Source of the DNA: Pseudoips prasinana
Lineage: Eukaryota; Arthropoda; Insecta; Lepidoptera; Nolidae
Assembly: GCA_951640165.1 (NCBI GenBank)
Contig: OX621252.1
Span: 24,387,934-24,451,933, forward strand
Direction of reading: 5' to 3'
Length of the DNA: 64,000 nucleotides
A program made the translations under genes and the position numbers. Below, in pieces: positions 47,201-62,200 of this stretch. Within the stretch, counting starts at the first letter, position 1, and each line of letters begins with the position of its first letter. The notes under the pieces are model-generated. The model made no database searches and was not told where the DNA came from. It saw only the letters and a list, made by a program, of their open reading frames with translations.

Positions 47201-50200
47201 ATTTGCCATCCAGAAATAAATTGTAGGTTTACTAAAACAAAAGCCTAAGGAGAGAATTTCAATACTAAAGAAAGATAAAAGTATATTTTGTGTTTTGCAA
47301 TATCATTGGGAAGGTTACACAAAAATATACATTGTACAATTGTGATATATCTTACTCCCAAATTTGATGGTCTCTTATTTTCTGCCTGAAATTTCTGACA
47401 AACATTGCCAGTAAATCAATTAGAATTAGACATCTAGTAAGATCTTGGTTTACCCAAGTTGTAAGAATAGGTAGCATTCATCATCATCATCATATCAGCC
47501 GAAAGACGTCCACTGCTGGACAAAGGCCTCCCCCAAGGAACTCCACAATAGCCGGTCCTGCGCTGCCCGCATCCAGCAGCTTGCGAGGTAGCATTATTAA
47601 AAATAATAAATCCAACATGCAATTTTATGGACACAAGCACATCCAGGCTTAGAGCAATTTTACAATGTGTTACTTAAACATCATGCAGAACATCAACTTG
47701 TGAAAAACACAAAAATAATGTATTATTTCCCATACTAAAATGCATATTATCAAAAATAGTTTTTTCATAATACACAATTTTAATTTCTCAGGTGTATGTA
47801 TGGATTTCACTTCTTAAATTATCTTGTGTGTGTGAATTGGAATAAAAACACAAGGGTACTGAGGTGGTGGCAAGGCAACTCCAACTGGCATGTCTGTATA
47901 GTGGTGAGTGACCCTGTCTGCTTGCCGGAGGTTATAGGGTTGTAAAACAAATTAATCTTTGTGTGATAAGCATGATTATTTCTTGTGTCTTGGTGTAATC
48001 TACCTATAGTTATTCATATCAGCTGAAGGAAGTCCACTGCTGCACCAAGCATAATGTATATAAGTGTGTATATGTCCAGTTGTCTAGTTGCAATAGTACT
48101 GGTGCTGCATAATTTGGATTCAGATGGCAGTGTGTTTCTTGCCCCAACATATTTATTTATTAACTGCATTGAATAAATATTTACATAACTCATGTAGGTG
48201 ATAGGTATCTACTTATACAAAATAAGTGACTGAATGATAAATATGTATTCCTTTGTCCCAGTTCTAGTTGTAAGACAAAGGTGTTATACTAAATATACAT
48301 ATAACTATCATACAGAAAAGATAAATGAAACTAATTAGAACTAGCTGTGCCCCACGGTTTTACCTGTGTTAAACTTTATAAATTATAGCCTATGTGTTAA
48401 TCTAGGGCATCCGCTCAGTCCATACCAAATTTTATTAAAATCACTCCAGCCGTTAAGACATGAAGAAGTAACAAACATACACACTCACAAACTTTCACAT
48501 TTATAATATTAGTGTGATATATACACATATGATTGTCTACACAGTAAAAACATGGTTCACCTAATTAGTTATAAAATTGTACCAGAAAAATTATTGGTTT
48601 AATTCAGGAATTCCCAGCATCAGGATGTAAACTCCCTAGTAAGCTGTGCCTTATAAAGTGCTTCAGGAGCAAGCATGTTAAGTGTCTATAATAAGCATAA
48701 CTCTTCTTCATTCTGAGATTGCTCATCCTATATAGTCCAGATACTAGAAGCATCAGAATATAAGTAATGTGGGGTAGTAGTGAGGTAAAAAATGGAATAT
48801 CTTACAAAGGGTGTCAATTTCCTATTACCAACAAATTGTAAGTGGCCCTCACTGCAAAACTTACAGGTTTTGTTAGCTGTTCACAATAAGGAACAATTTC
48901 TGTAAATGATTGTCTTATATGTAGTTGTAGGGTAAATATTTTGCTTATTGTAGGTTATATAGTTATGTTATTTGTCAACTGATGTTTGGAAACACTGAGC
49001 TTCTTATATAGATTATAGTATGTAGTGTTATACATATTTTTGAAATAGATTGAAAACTTACGTGATTTACATAGCTGGCTTCATTAGGATGTAAGTATAT
49101 AAAGTTCCCATCTTGATTCTGGAAAGCACTGGCATTAAAACGATTCAAATCAGGTGGTTCAATATGATTTACCAAGTTTGGTCCATAATAATTATTCGGC
49201 CAATAGTTATTAGCAGTGTGGACATAACTTTCGTAACTAGGAATCGGTTCTATTATAGGTGAATAATATGGCGCCGTAGTTCCGATAATATTTGAAGATA
49301 TGTCATTTGGCGTGTAATTCGACTCTGCAGACATAATTTTCCCTAAAACATAATATCTTTGTAAATATAGGTAGGTACATACTATCGAATTTGAAGTCTA
49401 CAATAAAGGCAGAAATATTGTTTTACTTTTAAATTATCACGAAATTAAAAAACATAATCACGAAATAGGTCCAATTTTTTTCGCTATGGTCATTTATCCA
49501 CTTACACCTCACTTAGCTACATACTGCAACGACATCGTAACATTATTTTTACATGGAGGTAGTTCACAAATTATAGAAAACAGGATACTTTTATATTTTC
49601 AACAAAATAGTATGATTAAGTAACAAAAAATATAGTTTTACACTTCAACACTTTACGCGCTTAAAAGTTTAACCGATGACGGTCGAGAATAGTCAGTAGA
49701 TACCTACTTGGAATCCTGAACCAGTGCGATTGACATAGTGAGCGATCTGTGCCATTTCAAAACTTCAGTAGGGTTAACAACGAACATTTTAAAATTCCCT
49801 GCTTTTATACATATTCCCTAGAAATCACTCTGGTTTTATTGTTATAACCTTTGGCGTCCAGTAGGCTTCTAACATGCCTTTAAAAGTGTTATACATGATT
49901 ACAGCCGGGACCGACACTCAAACGTTCGAAGCACATAGACGGTCAGATATAAACTGCTGAGGTTGCTAACCTACAGACTGCCTGTAGGTGCTTGATTATA
50001 AATATTGTACAATTGCATGTGAAAAATCATATTATAACCTACTAAACTATAACATTTTGGGTACTATTGCGACTAGAATACTACTACGGTTGCTTTATAC
50101 GACAAATGAGTTATACATATATCAAATATCTAGTATGGATATTGTTAATTAGAAAAAATATGAGTTAGGTATGTGCTTGTTGTTTTATACAATGCTGGTT

Positions 50201-53200
50201 TTACTGACCCAAGAATTTCTTTATCGAATTGCAGTTTCTTTAGACAAGCTAGACGGTACAATTATTGCATTGTTATTGCAATGTTTTGCTACGAAACATA
50301 CATTCAGGTACTATTAATATTTGGCGTGGAACAATACATCAAATGCTGCATATTGTAACCACATAATGTATTATTCTAAACATAATAATAGGTCTTTACC
50401 TATGAAATTGCCGTTTTGTATGAAAAAATTTAAACGAATTTTTTTCATGAATTTTTTTATTTGTATTAATCGAAGTAATCACCCATGCAATCAATGCATC
50501 TTTGCCATCGCAGTGGCAGTTTATTGATGCCCTTCTTAAAGAAATCAGCTGGACGGGAGGCAACAAATTCTTCAAAGGCATTTTGTACTGCCTCTCGGGT
50601 ATTGAATTTTTTTCCCGCCAAGAAGTTATCCAAATTCTGGAAAAAGTAGTAGTCTGTAGGCGCAAGGTCTGGTGAGTAGGGCGGATGACGGAGAGCTTCC
50701 AACCCCAGTTCTTGCAACTTGGAGACCGTCTGCTGTGCAGTATGAGGTCGCGCGTTGTCGTGCAGGAGCAGCGGAGACGAGCGATTGACCAATGCTGGTT
50801 GGAGATGCGCCAGCTTCTCCATCATTGTGCTCAGTTCTTCACAGTACACATCTGCAGTAATGCTCACCCCGTTTGGTAAGAAGCTGTGATGAATCACACC
50901 GGCGCTAGACCACCAAACAGTGACCATCACTTTTCTAGGGGTAAGTTTTCGTTTAGGGCATTGTTTAGGTGCTGAACCAGGATCCAACCAACTGGCTGAG
51001 CGCTTGCGGTTATCAAACAGAATCCATTTTTCATCGCAGGTAACAATGCGGTTCAAAATTCCTTCATTTGTGTGTCTGTTGAGCAGTGCAAGGCACGTCT
51101 CGACGCGTACTTCGCGCTGGCGATCATTGAGTTCGTGGGGCACCCATTTGTCAAGCTTTTTTACCTTGCCAATTTGACGCAAATGGACCAATATTGTTTT
51201 GACGCTAACGTCGAAAGCTGCTGCTAATTCAGCCGTAGATTGTGTATCATCAGCTTCCACAACCGCCTTTAATTCGTCATTGTCGACCAAAGTCTTCGGA
51301 CGACCGCGAGGTTCATTTTTCAGGTCGAAATTTCCAGAACGGAAGCGAGCAAACCAATAACAGGTGGTGCGTTGGTTTGTAGTGTTAGCTCCGTAAACGT
51401 CGTTGATGTTGCGTGCCGCTTGTGCCGCGTTGCTGCCACGACGGTACTCATATTCCATAATTACTCGAATTTTTAACGTATCCATGATGACGAAAAAGAT
51501 TGAAATGCGATGAAAATGTAACACTAATCAATAAAGAAATGACTACTTTTGGAAAAAAGAATCCATGTTTTTAAAATAAAATTAATTTGAAATTAGAATT
51601 CTTAGCCAAACAAAAATTATTTTGATTTGAAATGGCCAGTACTGCAGAACGGCAATTTCATAGGTAAAGACCTAATATTAAACAATATATTACTGACCCC
51701 TAAAACCCCCAGAAGTAATAGAGCCTTGTAAAATAACTATGGAGGGAAAATTATTATTTTATTTTATTTGAATTGTAATATATTTTTTTAAATCTTTTAG
51801 TACTCCAGTTAGTAGCTTTCAGTTCCAAAGTCCTTGAATGTACTTAACTGCCTCCTGCAACGTTTTTTTGTTTATTGAGAGACTTTCCCGGAGGCGTCCG
51901 CGCTTTTGTAGTGTAATACGAGTATAGTATGCGTGATGGTAATTCCTCAACTTAATTAACTCAACGGGGTGCTATCTGTGACCTACCTTGAAGAGGTTTT
52001 TGATTTAGTGTGTAATCCTACTAATATTATTAAGGTGAAAGTTTGTGAGTGTCTATGTTTGTTACTTCTTCACGTCTAAATGGCTGGAGCGATTTTAATA
52101 AAATTTGGTAAGGAGTTAGCTGCCACCCTGGATTAACACAAAGGCTATAATTTATAAAGTTTAATGCGGGTAAAACCGCGGGGCACAGCTCGTGTTCAAT
52201 AATGCGTAAATCCTGCCTATTCAGGTGTAGGAACTTCGCGATGTGCGTTAGTGAAGGATCATATTTCTTTTGTATGCATACATAATTACATATCCGTTCT
52301 AGCCTATTGGTCTAGTCGTTAGTGACCCTCCTGACTACTAGGCCAGAGTTAGTGCCTTCGATTCCAAAAGAAATGTTCGTGTGATGAACACGATTATTTA
52401 TTGTGTAAGGGTGTAATTTGAGTATGAGAATGTATGATAAGTATGTTTATCAGTTGTCTGTTTGCTATAGTACAGGCTCTGCCTAGTTTGGGATGGCAGT
52501 GTATTAGTTATCCCAAAATATTTATTACATTTATTTTTGTCCACTCGTTTTCACGTTGCTTTGTGGTTTGGTCTCTTAGCCATTTTTCTGTTGATATAAG
52601 GATTTGGGAACAATAAGTTCTGGCTCAATTATTTTAGTTTCTGAACCCTTTTTTGCCTGCAATGAAATTTCCTAGAGACTTTTTACCCAGTGTAGTGCAA
52701 TCTAGTTGTTCGATGCAAATTTTTACGTGGTCTCGGTATTCCAACAAGGTGTCGGTACAAGTCCAATGTGATATACATTACTTTTTATATTAACAAATAT
52801 AATGTAATTTTATTTCAATTCCTTCACTAATTAATCGAAAGGAACTTCGTTTCATCCGAGTGTCCCTTGACAGCTCTCAAGTTTTTTATTCCTTTTATAA
52901 AAGGAATCATTTTATGCACATAAAGTTGATTATATAATATATATACTGAGATGTTAACCTTTTTAAGAAAGGTCAGGTCAGAAATACCCTAAACCGGCGA
53001 GGATATATGAAGAATATAATGTCAGTAAAAGAAGCGAAAGAGGTATCCAAGGATCGTGACAAATGGAAGTCCGTTGTCTCTGCCTACCCCTCTGGGAGAC
53101 AGGCGTGAGTCTATGTATGTATGTATGTTAACCTTTTTAACTTTTCTACTTGCGCTACCTTTGTAAGGTATAAAAGGTTTAACACGGGGTGGAATTAGGG

Positions 53201-56200
53201 CATCTCCGGCGCTATGTCTCGGAGATTCTGGAAGCTCATGTGGTACCATTTGCCCATTCTTTTGGTGAGGAGTTCGCATTAATACACGATAACGCTCGCG
53301 CTCACACTGCAGCTATCGTGGGCAACTTCTTGCAGAGGTCCCAAATCTCTGTGATGCATTGGCCAGCGAGGAGTCCAGACCTGAATCCGATAGAGCACCT
53401 CTGGGACCATCTTAAGCGCAAGGTTCGATCTCAGGATCCCGCTCCTTCGACTCTTCAAGAGCTCCAAGACGCGGTGATTGAAGAATGGGATCTTATCCCT
53501 CAAGAAGACCTCCTCTATGAGGGACCGTATGAAAGCAGTCATCAGGGCAAGAGGGGGTAGCACTAGATTTTAAGATAATTTCTAGCTACTTTTTGTTAAT
53601 GATTTTTGTAAATGATGAGTTGTTAATTAGGTCTTAATCAAGGATATTTATTTATTCTGTGAATTTTAATGATTTTCTTGTAATAATAATTGAACAAATG
53701 TAAAATTGAATTCTTTTTAATACTCCTTTTTATTACCTTTCTCATGATACCCAACACTATACTGTAAATTAGATTTAGGTCATTTTGTAGAAGATTCATT
53801 TTAAAAGGCGCGATTTTTTTGACGCCGACTGTAGCTCTTTGCTGCATTATAAATTTGGTTTAATTTTTGCAGAGCTACCCTAAAAAAGAAGGCCATAAGA
53901 CATTATAGTATGAAAATAGCTAAAAATAAACCATTCTAGAAGTGTTAACATCAGTGAGCAGTCTTATAGTTTCAACTTCATATGCCGCATAACTTAATTT
54001 ACCTGATCTCTTTTTCTAATTTATGGCACTGTTGTAGCTTTTAGGAACATGGTTGAGATAACAGGGGCTAAGTCAGCTTCTTTCACTTGTACATCGATGG
54101 GAACCTGTTTCGCATTAGTTGTATAGAATATGTTTACATCAGTTTTCTTGTCATCCATTCCGTGCCATCATATCTATATATATAAAAATCAATGCCACTT
54201 TTCGTTGTAATGTTATAACTCAACAACGCCTTCACCGATTTAGCTCATTTTGGTCTTGAATTATTCGTGGAAGTCCAGGGAAGGTTTGTACGTAGAGAAA
54301 ATTTAAAAAAAGTCTTGAAAAAGTGTAAAATCAACATCTTTTAGCAATTTAAAATATTTTTTTGTTTGAATAAATGAACTTAATAATATTTTTTTTTATT
54401 ACTGTGCCTTATACGTAGCGAAACACGTACCGGGCCGCTAGTGAATAAATAGAAATAACTACTACTGATAACATGCATGCCGTGACGCCTTTAAAAATTG
54501 TGCCAAATGGACAATTATTAAAGGCGTCACGGCATGCATGTTATGCATGATTCGTGTGAATGTACTTATTTATGTTAGTGATAAGTAAATGTAACAATTA
54601 TTGTCTGTCCTTAATAAATAAAAAGAAAATAAAGAAAGTGTCATTGTGTTTGCACTACACTTTTGTACTATTATATATCCCACGCAGATGGCTAGTCTCA
54701 ATTAGACTGCCCGCCATGGCCGAAATTGGACCGGGAGGATATTAACTTACTACGCCAAATTACGTAGTACTGCGCCGCTGCAGTATATGCGTAGTCCGAG
54801 AATATATATCTGTAGTTGTTGTGCAGACCAAATTACCAAACGAGTTTATTCATAAAGTCTTCCTCGTAGTGCGGTATCTAATGCTCATCAACAAAGACTT
54901 AGCGATCACTCTATCGGAGCATATTATAATCGCGGGTGTTTCTAGACCCTTATTCATACAAGCGGCTTTACGCCTTCCCGTATTAACCGTGAGTTACAGA
55001 TGCACAAAACAACCCGTTAAAACTAACCCACTCATGAATTCACCGGTCAGTAACTATTCTGTCGAAGTTCGAACGCTAAAGCAGCGGGTTACTTAGTTTG
55101 AAGGGTTATTTGATAAGTGTCTTGACACTTCGATCGTCTATTGTTTGAAGCTGTGAAACATTCCCAGACTAACTGTCAGAGTTGTGTTAAAAGAGAAATA
55201 TGTATCACGCGTAGATTTCGTAAACTATGCCTACTGACGTTATTATTGTTTTCATAATATTCTAGCAAATTTGAAGCTACACATTTTGATATAAATCTTC
55301 TATATGGTTTCATCATATACTCTCAGAGATATACACGTTTTTAACAGCTAATTGGTAAAATTATTTTCTTTTGAAGTATCAACTTCATTCACATTTGCTG
55401 ATGTAACCATTTGAGACACAATAAACATATATCATTTTGATTTTTTTTTTAACTGCATAAACAATTTGATATTACGAACAGTTAGGAGGAAATAATTCTT
55501 TTTCACCCATTGGTTTTTGTTGCAACAGTTGCATATTTTCAAAAAAATGCTAAAAAACTAATATATTGCACCATTTTTATCGCGGCATTCAATGTATTTT
55601 ATATTGAATGCCGCGATAAAAATTGTGCAATATATTCGTGCCATTAATAAATTTTCCGAGATTAATGTCGTCTTATTATACATGTTAGTCATAGCTTTTA
55701 ATGACGTGTAGAACTAGCAAACACACCGGCGACATTATACATACTGATAATATGGAAATGGTCTTAAAATCGGGTTTACAGTTTATTTCCCGTTAGAGAC
55801 TGACCCACATTCCGATTCCCCGCGAATCGGGAAATATCCCCGAAATTAGCAACTCTTTTTATTTCAAAGTACAAGTGAGCGCTAAATAAATACATTTGAA
55901 ATTTGAATGCATTTGCGCTCCTGCAGTCTTACGGTCAATCCATAGAGTACATTTTATATTGGGTCAATCTGGGCTGCCATAAAACTTCCAAACCGAAATA
56001 GGCCAAAACGTATTAAAAAAACAAGGTATAGAATATCTTATACGTGTTTTATCAACTTAACATTGGGCACGATACAATCACAAATTTATTGGGTACAGGA
56101 TTCACAGATTTGAGATTTTATTGTTTTGTTATAGTTGAAAATGGCGGAATAGATACCTATCAGTGTGCTTAATAAAATACTAGTCAGTTATTTTTTATTA

Positions 56201-59200
56201 TTGAACGTATGTATACTTTACATACCTAGTACTTTGAACAGATATGGTGCCGCGTAGGTAAGGTTCTTATAATTTATAATATTAAATGATATATATTATG
56301 TATATATAAATAAAGCTTACTAGTTATTACAAAAAGTTGTTACTGCTTTAGAAAAATAAGCACAGCTTTTTTTACTGATTTTAAACTTAACTAATTGTTA
56401 CGAATCAAACCCTTTTTGGAACACTATATTCAACATTCTTGTGCTATTGTAAAATTTTATACGTCAATGTTTAGATCACAGTTTTGCCCATTAATAAACC
56501 ATAGTTTCTCCCTTTACCAGCGTATTATTGGTAGGTATATGTTTAATTTCCTTCCGATATTTAACACTAATTAAAAGTGCTATTGCCAATATTGCATCAA
56601 AACTCACGAAGGGTTCGTAATACGCGTAGCTAGGCGATTGGCGTTTTGATGATTTGTCCCATTTTGATGATTCGGTGATTAAAAATTAAGTTTATCACAA
56701 GAATTCACTGGCCAGGAATATAAACTTTAGAGCGTATTTTGATAAAATTAAAATAAATACGGTATCAATACTAGAATATAATGACGAGGAAGGATTTTAT
56801 TTATGTGGGTTTGTTTGTTTAAAATGTACAAAATGTCTGTGGGGGATGTGGCTGTGTGCTGGATTGTGGGATATCGTCCCAGCCTTGGGAGGCTTATTTC
56901 CACCAGTGGATGTCATTCAGCTGAAACGAGGATTGGATAAACCCAAAATCTACTGAACTGATTTCTTTCTTTTTGATTGAAAATTATTTCTCCTATAGAA
57001 AGGATTATCTGCGATAAAATGGGCTGCGTTTCGTTTTTTAAAAAGAATAGAATAAGTTTAGTGCGCGCTGTGAAAACTAAGAATGGATCATACATAAAAA
57101 ACAAGTGTGTGTAAAAATAGACAAAATAAAAACTTTACTTACCCAAAAAAACTATTTCTAGTATTTAATTTCGTTGGACTCGATTTAAATGAAATTAAGG
57201 ATACCGATAGCTTTACTCATCTCTTATCACAAAATGTTTACATAAATAAATGAATACCGCCACTAGTCTTTAACAATATTAAGTCTAAAGTCCTGAGGAT
57301 GGACTCTAATGCGCGCGCGCCGAATGTCAAACTGAACTTAGATTTTCATAACATGACACGCGTTACTTCTTTTCTCTACCCTCCTATCCCCTGGTATACG
57401 ACGTCCATAATATTTTTTAACAGTAATAATTGTCGGACCGAAGTCTAGCTATTGTATATTATGGTTCGACGCAGTATTGGCGAGACGTCTCAAGTGGTCC
57501 GCACATTTCTAAAATCTCGATAATGTTTTTTGTATTTGAGTCTCTTTCAAAAATATCGCTTAAACCAATTAACACACGTGTTCTTTTGAAATTTAAAAGA
57601 ACAATGTCCAATATTTTTCTAGGTGATACCTATTGTGATGATGTTTTTGTTTTAACACATGTTTGAAGATATTTACCATTACAAATATTGCAAGAATTGT
57701 TATTTTAAAGTTTAATAATAATGTTTTGGTGTCTCCTGAAAATTAAATGCTCTACGACATGTCTTGTAATAAAGTCTCACGATTCAATTATTGGCAATTG
57801 CTCTAATATACCTATTGAACAAAGATATAATGGCTTTAATAATTGGTCAACCCTCGTAATCCCAATTTTATAGAATACCTACAACTTGGTTGAGCTAAGT
57901 TTGCAGATAACTGGAATACGCGCCAAGTTTAAACTTAACTCATCTGAGTTGTACTTGGTACCTACCTAATACTGACAAAACTTCATAAAGATATTTGTAG
58001 TTGCCATCCTTTGATTTGTCCTAGTTTACAGGTTGTCCGGGGAGCGTCAAATGATGACCGTGAGGTCATCTGGGTGGGGAGAAAGGTCAGCAACACTGGT
58101 TTGCCGACTCTTATAAAGACCGGCAACGCACCCGCGACTCCTCCGGTGTTGCGAGTGTACATGGCCGGCAGTGATCACTTACCATCAGGTGATCCACGTG
58201 CTCGTTTGTCGCCCACTTATATATAAAAAAGGCGGGGTTTCATTTGTAGTCCGGGTTTTAAAATTAAGTCTTGGACCGTTGCCCCGCTGAAGGTGGACAA
58301 TCAACATACCGACACTGGCACTGGGGCGTCTGCGTCTCATTGCTGGACGGTTATGACTGTTGACATGTCCGGGTTCTGGGCTCCAAAATCCGGGGTTTTC
58401 ACACGTCTTGTCCTGGTTGTCAAATTATAGAGATATGGTAGAATTTCTACCAAATGTACCTATTGAATAAGTATGTATCAGCGGTTTGGCTGCTTCTTTT
58501 CCGTTTGGGGTAAACTTAACCTGTATATTTTTTAACATGAGCTTAACAGTTACCTAACCTAGGAATTGTTTCACTGCTTCACCGGACAATAAAAGCGAGT
58601 AAATAAGTGTACTTTTCAAACAAATTTTGCCGCGCCGGAGTGGCATTCTTTGGGGTGGTTACCAAGTGGAGATGCAAGATTGGTTTTAGGGATATTTTGT
58701 GCAACTGTCGCTCTAAATTGATAGGTTAAGACGCGGGCCGCAGCTATATCAATATCTTATGTACTCAACAGGAGTTTACACATTAAATATTTTTAAATAT
58801 AAATAAAATAATGTACTATCGAATCCGTATATTTATTTAAGAACGGATTGTCAAACGTCAAAAATGTCACGTATTCTTTTTCAGTGAAAAGTGGTTATTG
58901 CAAAGAGAATATACTACAAATACAATAACGAACAAAATTAATAAAAAAATATTGGAACTCCTATAATACAGCCAACATAATATTTTGACCTTTTTATATT
59001 TTACCTACCTAGTTATTTCGAATATAAGTGCTTAATGTAAAATATCTCAATACTCAATGGAAATATTAAAATCCGTATCCTACAATATATTATGTATATA
59101 TTTTTAAGTTGTACCTATACAATCTTTGATTTTAATAATTACAAAAAATAAATAAATGTCCAAGCGACAAACATTTAAGAAACCTAGTTTGATTGCGATC

Positions 59201-62200
59201 AACTAGGTGCATAGTTCTTTAATTTTTGTCGCCTGAAGATTTCTTTATTTTTTATGTAGGTACGTATTTGTATACATCTATTCGTAAAATCGCCTTCGGA
59301 TAGGAGATAGGATTTTAGGAATACTAGTTTGTTTTTGATTTTACGCCGTGATCTAATAACTATTATGGACAACGCATTTAGGACACTAATAACCTATAAC
59401 CACGTGTATAAGTACTACCTAATAGTTATTATCCTTATCCGCCATAGCGTATGTTCATAATATGATTTTAGCTCTTATTACAACGTAATAGAGTATAAAA
59501 TCAGGTAATAGCAATTATATCATTGTTCGATTAAGGTTAAAGTAATAAAAAACCTAAGTTAAAATAATAATCTACGAACTAAAATATTACGTATGTCATG
59601 GTCATGGGAGGACGCTTACCTACTATTCGTACGTACGTAAGGTTTTTGACATTCACTATTCGGTAGAAGAGCGTCGGCAATCGTAAAGCTATCGTTGTTT
59701 TAAAACATAGTTTGTAAAGTACTATATACATTGCCGCTTCTATTAGTAAAAGTTTAAAACGTGAGTTCAAAAGTCAGCATTGAATGTGTAGCTTAATACT
59801 TGTAGTCGAAACCGGCCCGCTTTATATTTTTTTAGAAAGTATCGGACCACGTTTCGTTCTGCGAATCGTCAGTATTAAAATTTTAAGTGTATGTTGAGCA
59901 GTTTTTTAGTTTTGTAAGCAGTTATTTTAAGTTATTTATGTAAGTTCTAATACGTATATGTTCTAAAGTACCTACTAAAGACGTTTGTGTTTATGTGGAT
60001 CATATTTTACGGAGGTTTTTAACCTTTTAAATATACTGTTTGGTTTGTAATTTAGTGACTATAGGTTGTAGTTGCGAATTGATGACATATTGTTTCACTG
60101 CCACATCATAACGGATCATATTAAATAATTCGGTGCCGCGGCGGAGCTTTTAAAATAAACTAGTTGTTACTTCCGACTGCGACCGCGTGGAATTTAATAT
60201 AAAATTGGATGGTCCGTTTCGCAGAATTTACGAATAGTAGACTTTGGAAATTGTATTCTTATAAAAATATTCGTGTGGTTACAGGACACTTATGCAGTTT
60301 ATTTTGTTAACTATAACATCGCGTCAAGATCTATTCTGCCGTTTCCCAGATTAGGAGTATCAAATAGACAGACGAACAGAAATATTAATTTTATTGTTAT
60401 AAGTACGGTGTATAATTTCTTAATATGCATTTATTTAAAAGCATTTCGTCGTTGAAAATAGACGCTTTAATATATTATATATATATATATATATTTTTTT
60501 TTTATATATGTAGCGACAATGTCACACAGATCATCCTAGCCCCAAACTAAGCAAAGCTTGTACTATGGGTACCAGGTGACGATATACATGCTTATATAGA
60601 TAGACAAATACTTAAATACATAGAAAACATCCATGACTCAGAAACAAATATTCGTGCTCATCACACAAATATTTGCACTTACCGGGATTCGAACCCAGGA
60701 CCACCAGCTTCGTAGGCAGGAGCACTACCAACTAGGCTACGGTGACCGTGATTTCTTTGTACTTATTTGATTATTATATTTTAATGTTTATTATTTAATT
60801 GTCTGGCCTATTGGTCTAGTGGTTAATGTCCCTGACTGTTAAGCCACAGGTCGTGGGTTCGGTCCCCACCCAGGATAAATCTCTGTGTGAAGTGCACGAT
60901 TAGTTAACCATTCGATATTATGTACGGCTGAGATAGACATTCGATTTATAGCGCTAGATCGATTGATATTCCATTATGTGGTATTCGATTTGGCATAATA
61001 TACCCCACGTGTCTTCTTGACCATGCTAGATCCACGACTCTATTCCTGGTAGGCGTCGCGGGTTATACGATTAGTTTTTAATAACAACTAGCTGTGCCCC
61101 GCGGTGTTACCCGCGTTAAATTTTATAAATTTTGTTTGCTATAAACCTCACGGAGCCCGAGACCTTTCCAACGAAAGCAAAACCGTGGAAATCGGTTCGT
61201 GCGTTCTGGAGTTATAGCGTCAGGAAGGAAAACCCGACTTATTTTTATATAGTAGATAAAATTTATTCTTTCTCCAGAACACATAAGAGTTTGTACATTA
61301 GATTAAGATATACAAAATGGTTCAACATTTTTGCTAAGATCAAATTGGTACAAAAGTAATATATTGATGTTAATGTCTTACAGGTGGGGTGACTAGCACC
61401 CTAACTAAACTATTATACCATAACTTGTAATAAAGGTGCTAGGCCCCAACTTCCTATATACGCTGTTAACAACATGACAAGCAGTACTGTCTAAGGAAGA
61501 ACCCTAATTCCTATTGTTTTTTTTTGGCGCGCATAGCCTGATGTTCTTATCGGTCCATAAGTGATCGGCGCGGTAAAGAACATAGACACGTGGTTAGCGG
61601 TTAGATGGATTACCGAAAAAGTGATTTCATTACTGAGCGTCTCCGTGATTCGGAGGTCACGTATTGGAGATAGGTGTGAACAACTCCGACACCTGGGTGG
61701 GTAACCACTGCCCATACGATAAATAACATGTGGGTATTACATCATTTGACTACCTCGTCGGTGGAGCGGTACCGCCTTGGATTCAAATCCCGGTCGGGAC
61801 AAAAAGTAATATTGTATTTTTTTTGTTAATTGTCTAATCTAGTCTTAAAGTTGGCGGTGTTACATGCCGTGCTGTAAAGAGCAGGTATAGCCGTCTGTTT
61901 GAGAAATAGAAAGGGCAACTGTGTTTGCGCACGCGCATGTGCGCTATAATATGTTCCACGTAGATGTTTAGTCTGCATTCAGAATTGCTGCCTGGAATGA
62001 AATTCTACCAGAAGGTCACTCTTGTATCATTCGCTTGCCCCAAGCTCAGAGAGTACGGATATTGTATGTGACGATACTGCATGTATCGCTCCGAACCACA
62101 GATAATCACTTTGGCTTTCACCCATCTATACAGTGACCGCGCGCCCAGGTGCCTAACCTCACCAAACAGTTACGGCCCGGTGTGAGCAAGTGGCCCACGC

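Larger units (their letters stand above)
44615..49061 (-). other. Intron 1 of the nested kinase-like gene
   Basis: It holds a SINE-D body (about 46000-46145), SINE-B, a foldback element, a LINE tail, degenerate SINE-C and a Helitron. The stretch 45405-45925 has weak inverted ends (CCGCTCAACCATG / CATGGTTAAGCGG) that may mark another old element. The rest is unassigned AT-rich DNA. Confidence 0.6.

Noticed and set aside
50685..51177. Plus-strand frames of 64 and 85 residues (also mirrored at 19139-19631)
   Set aside because: They are antisense shadows of the mariner transposase.
54821..55096. 91-residue open frame
   Set aside because: No similarity that I recognise, no flanking exon with matching phase, and AT-rich composition like its surroundings.
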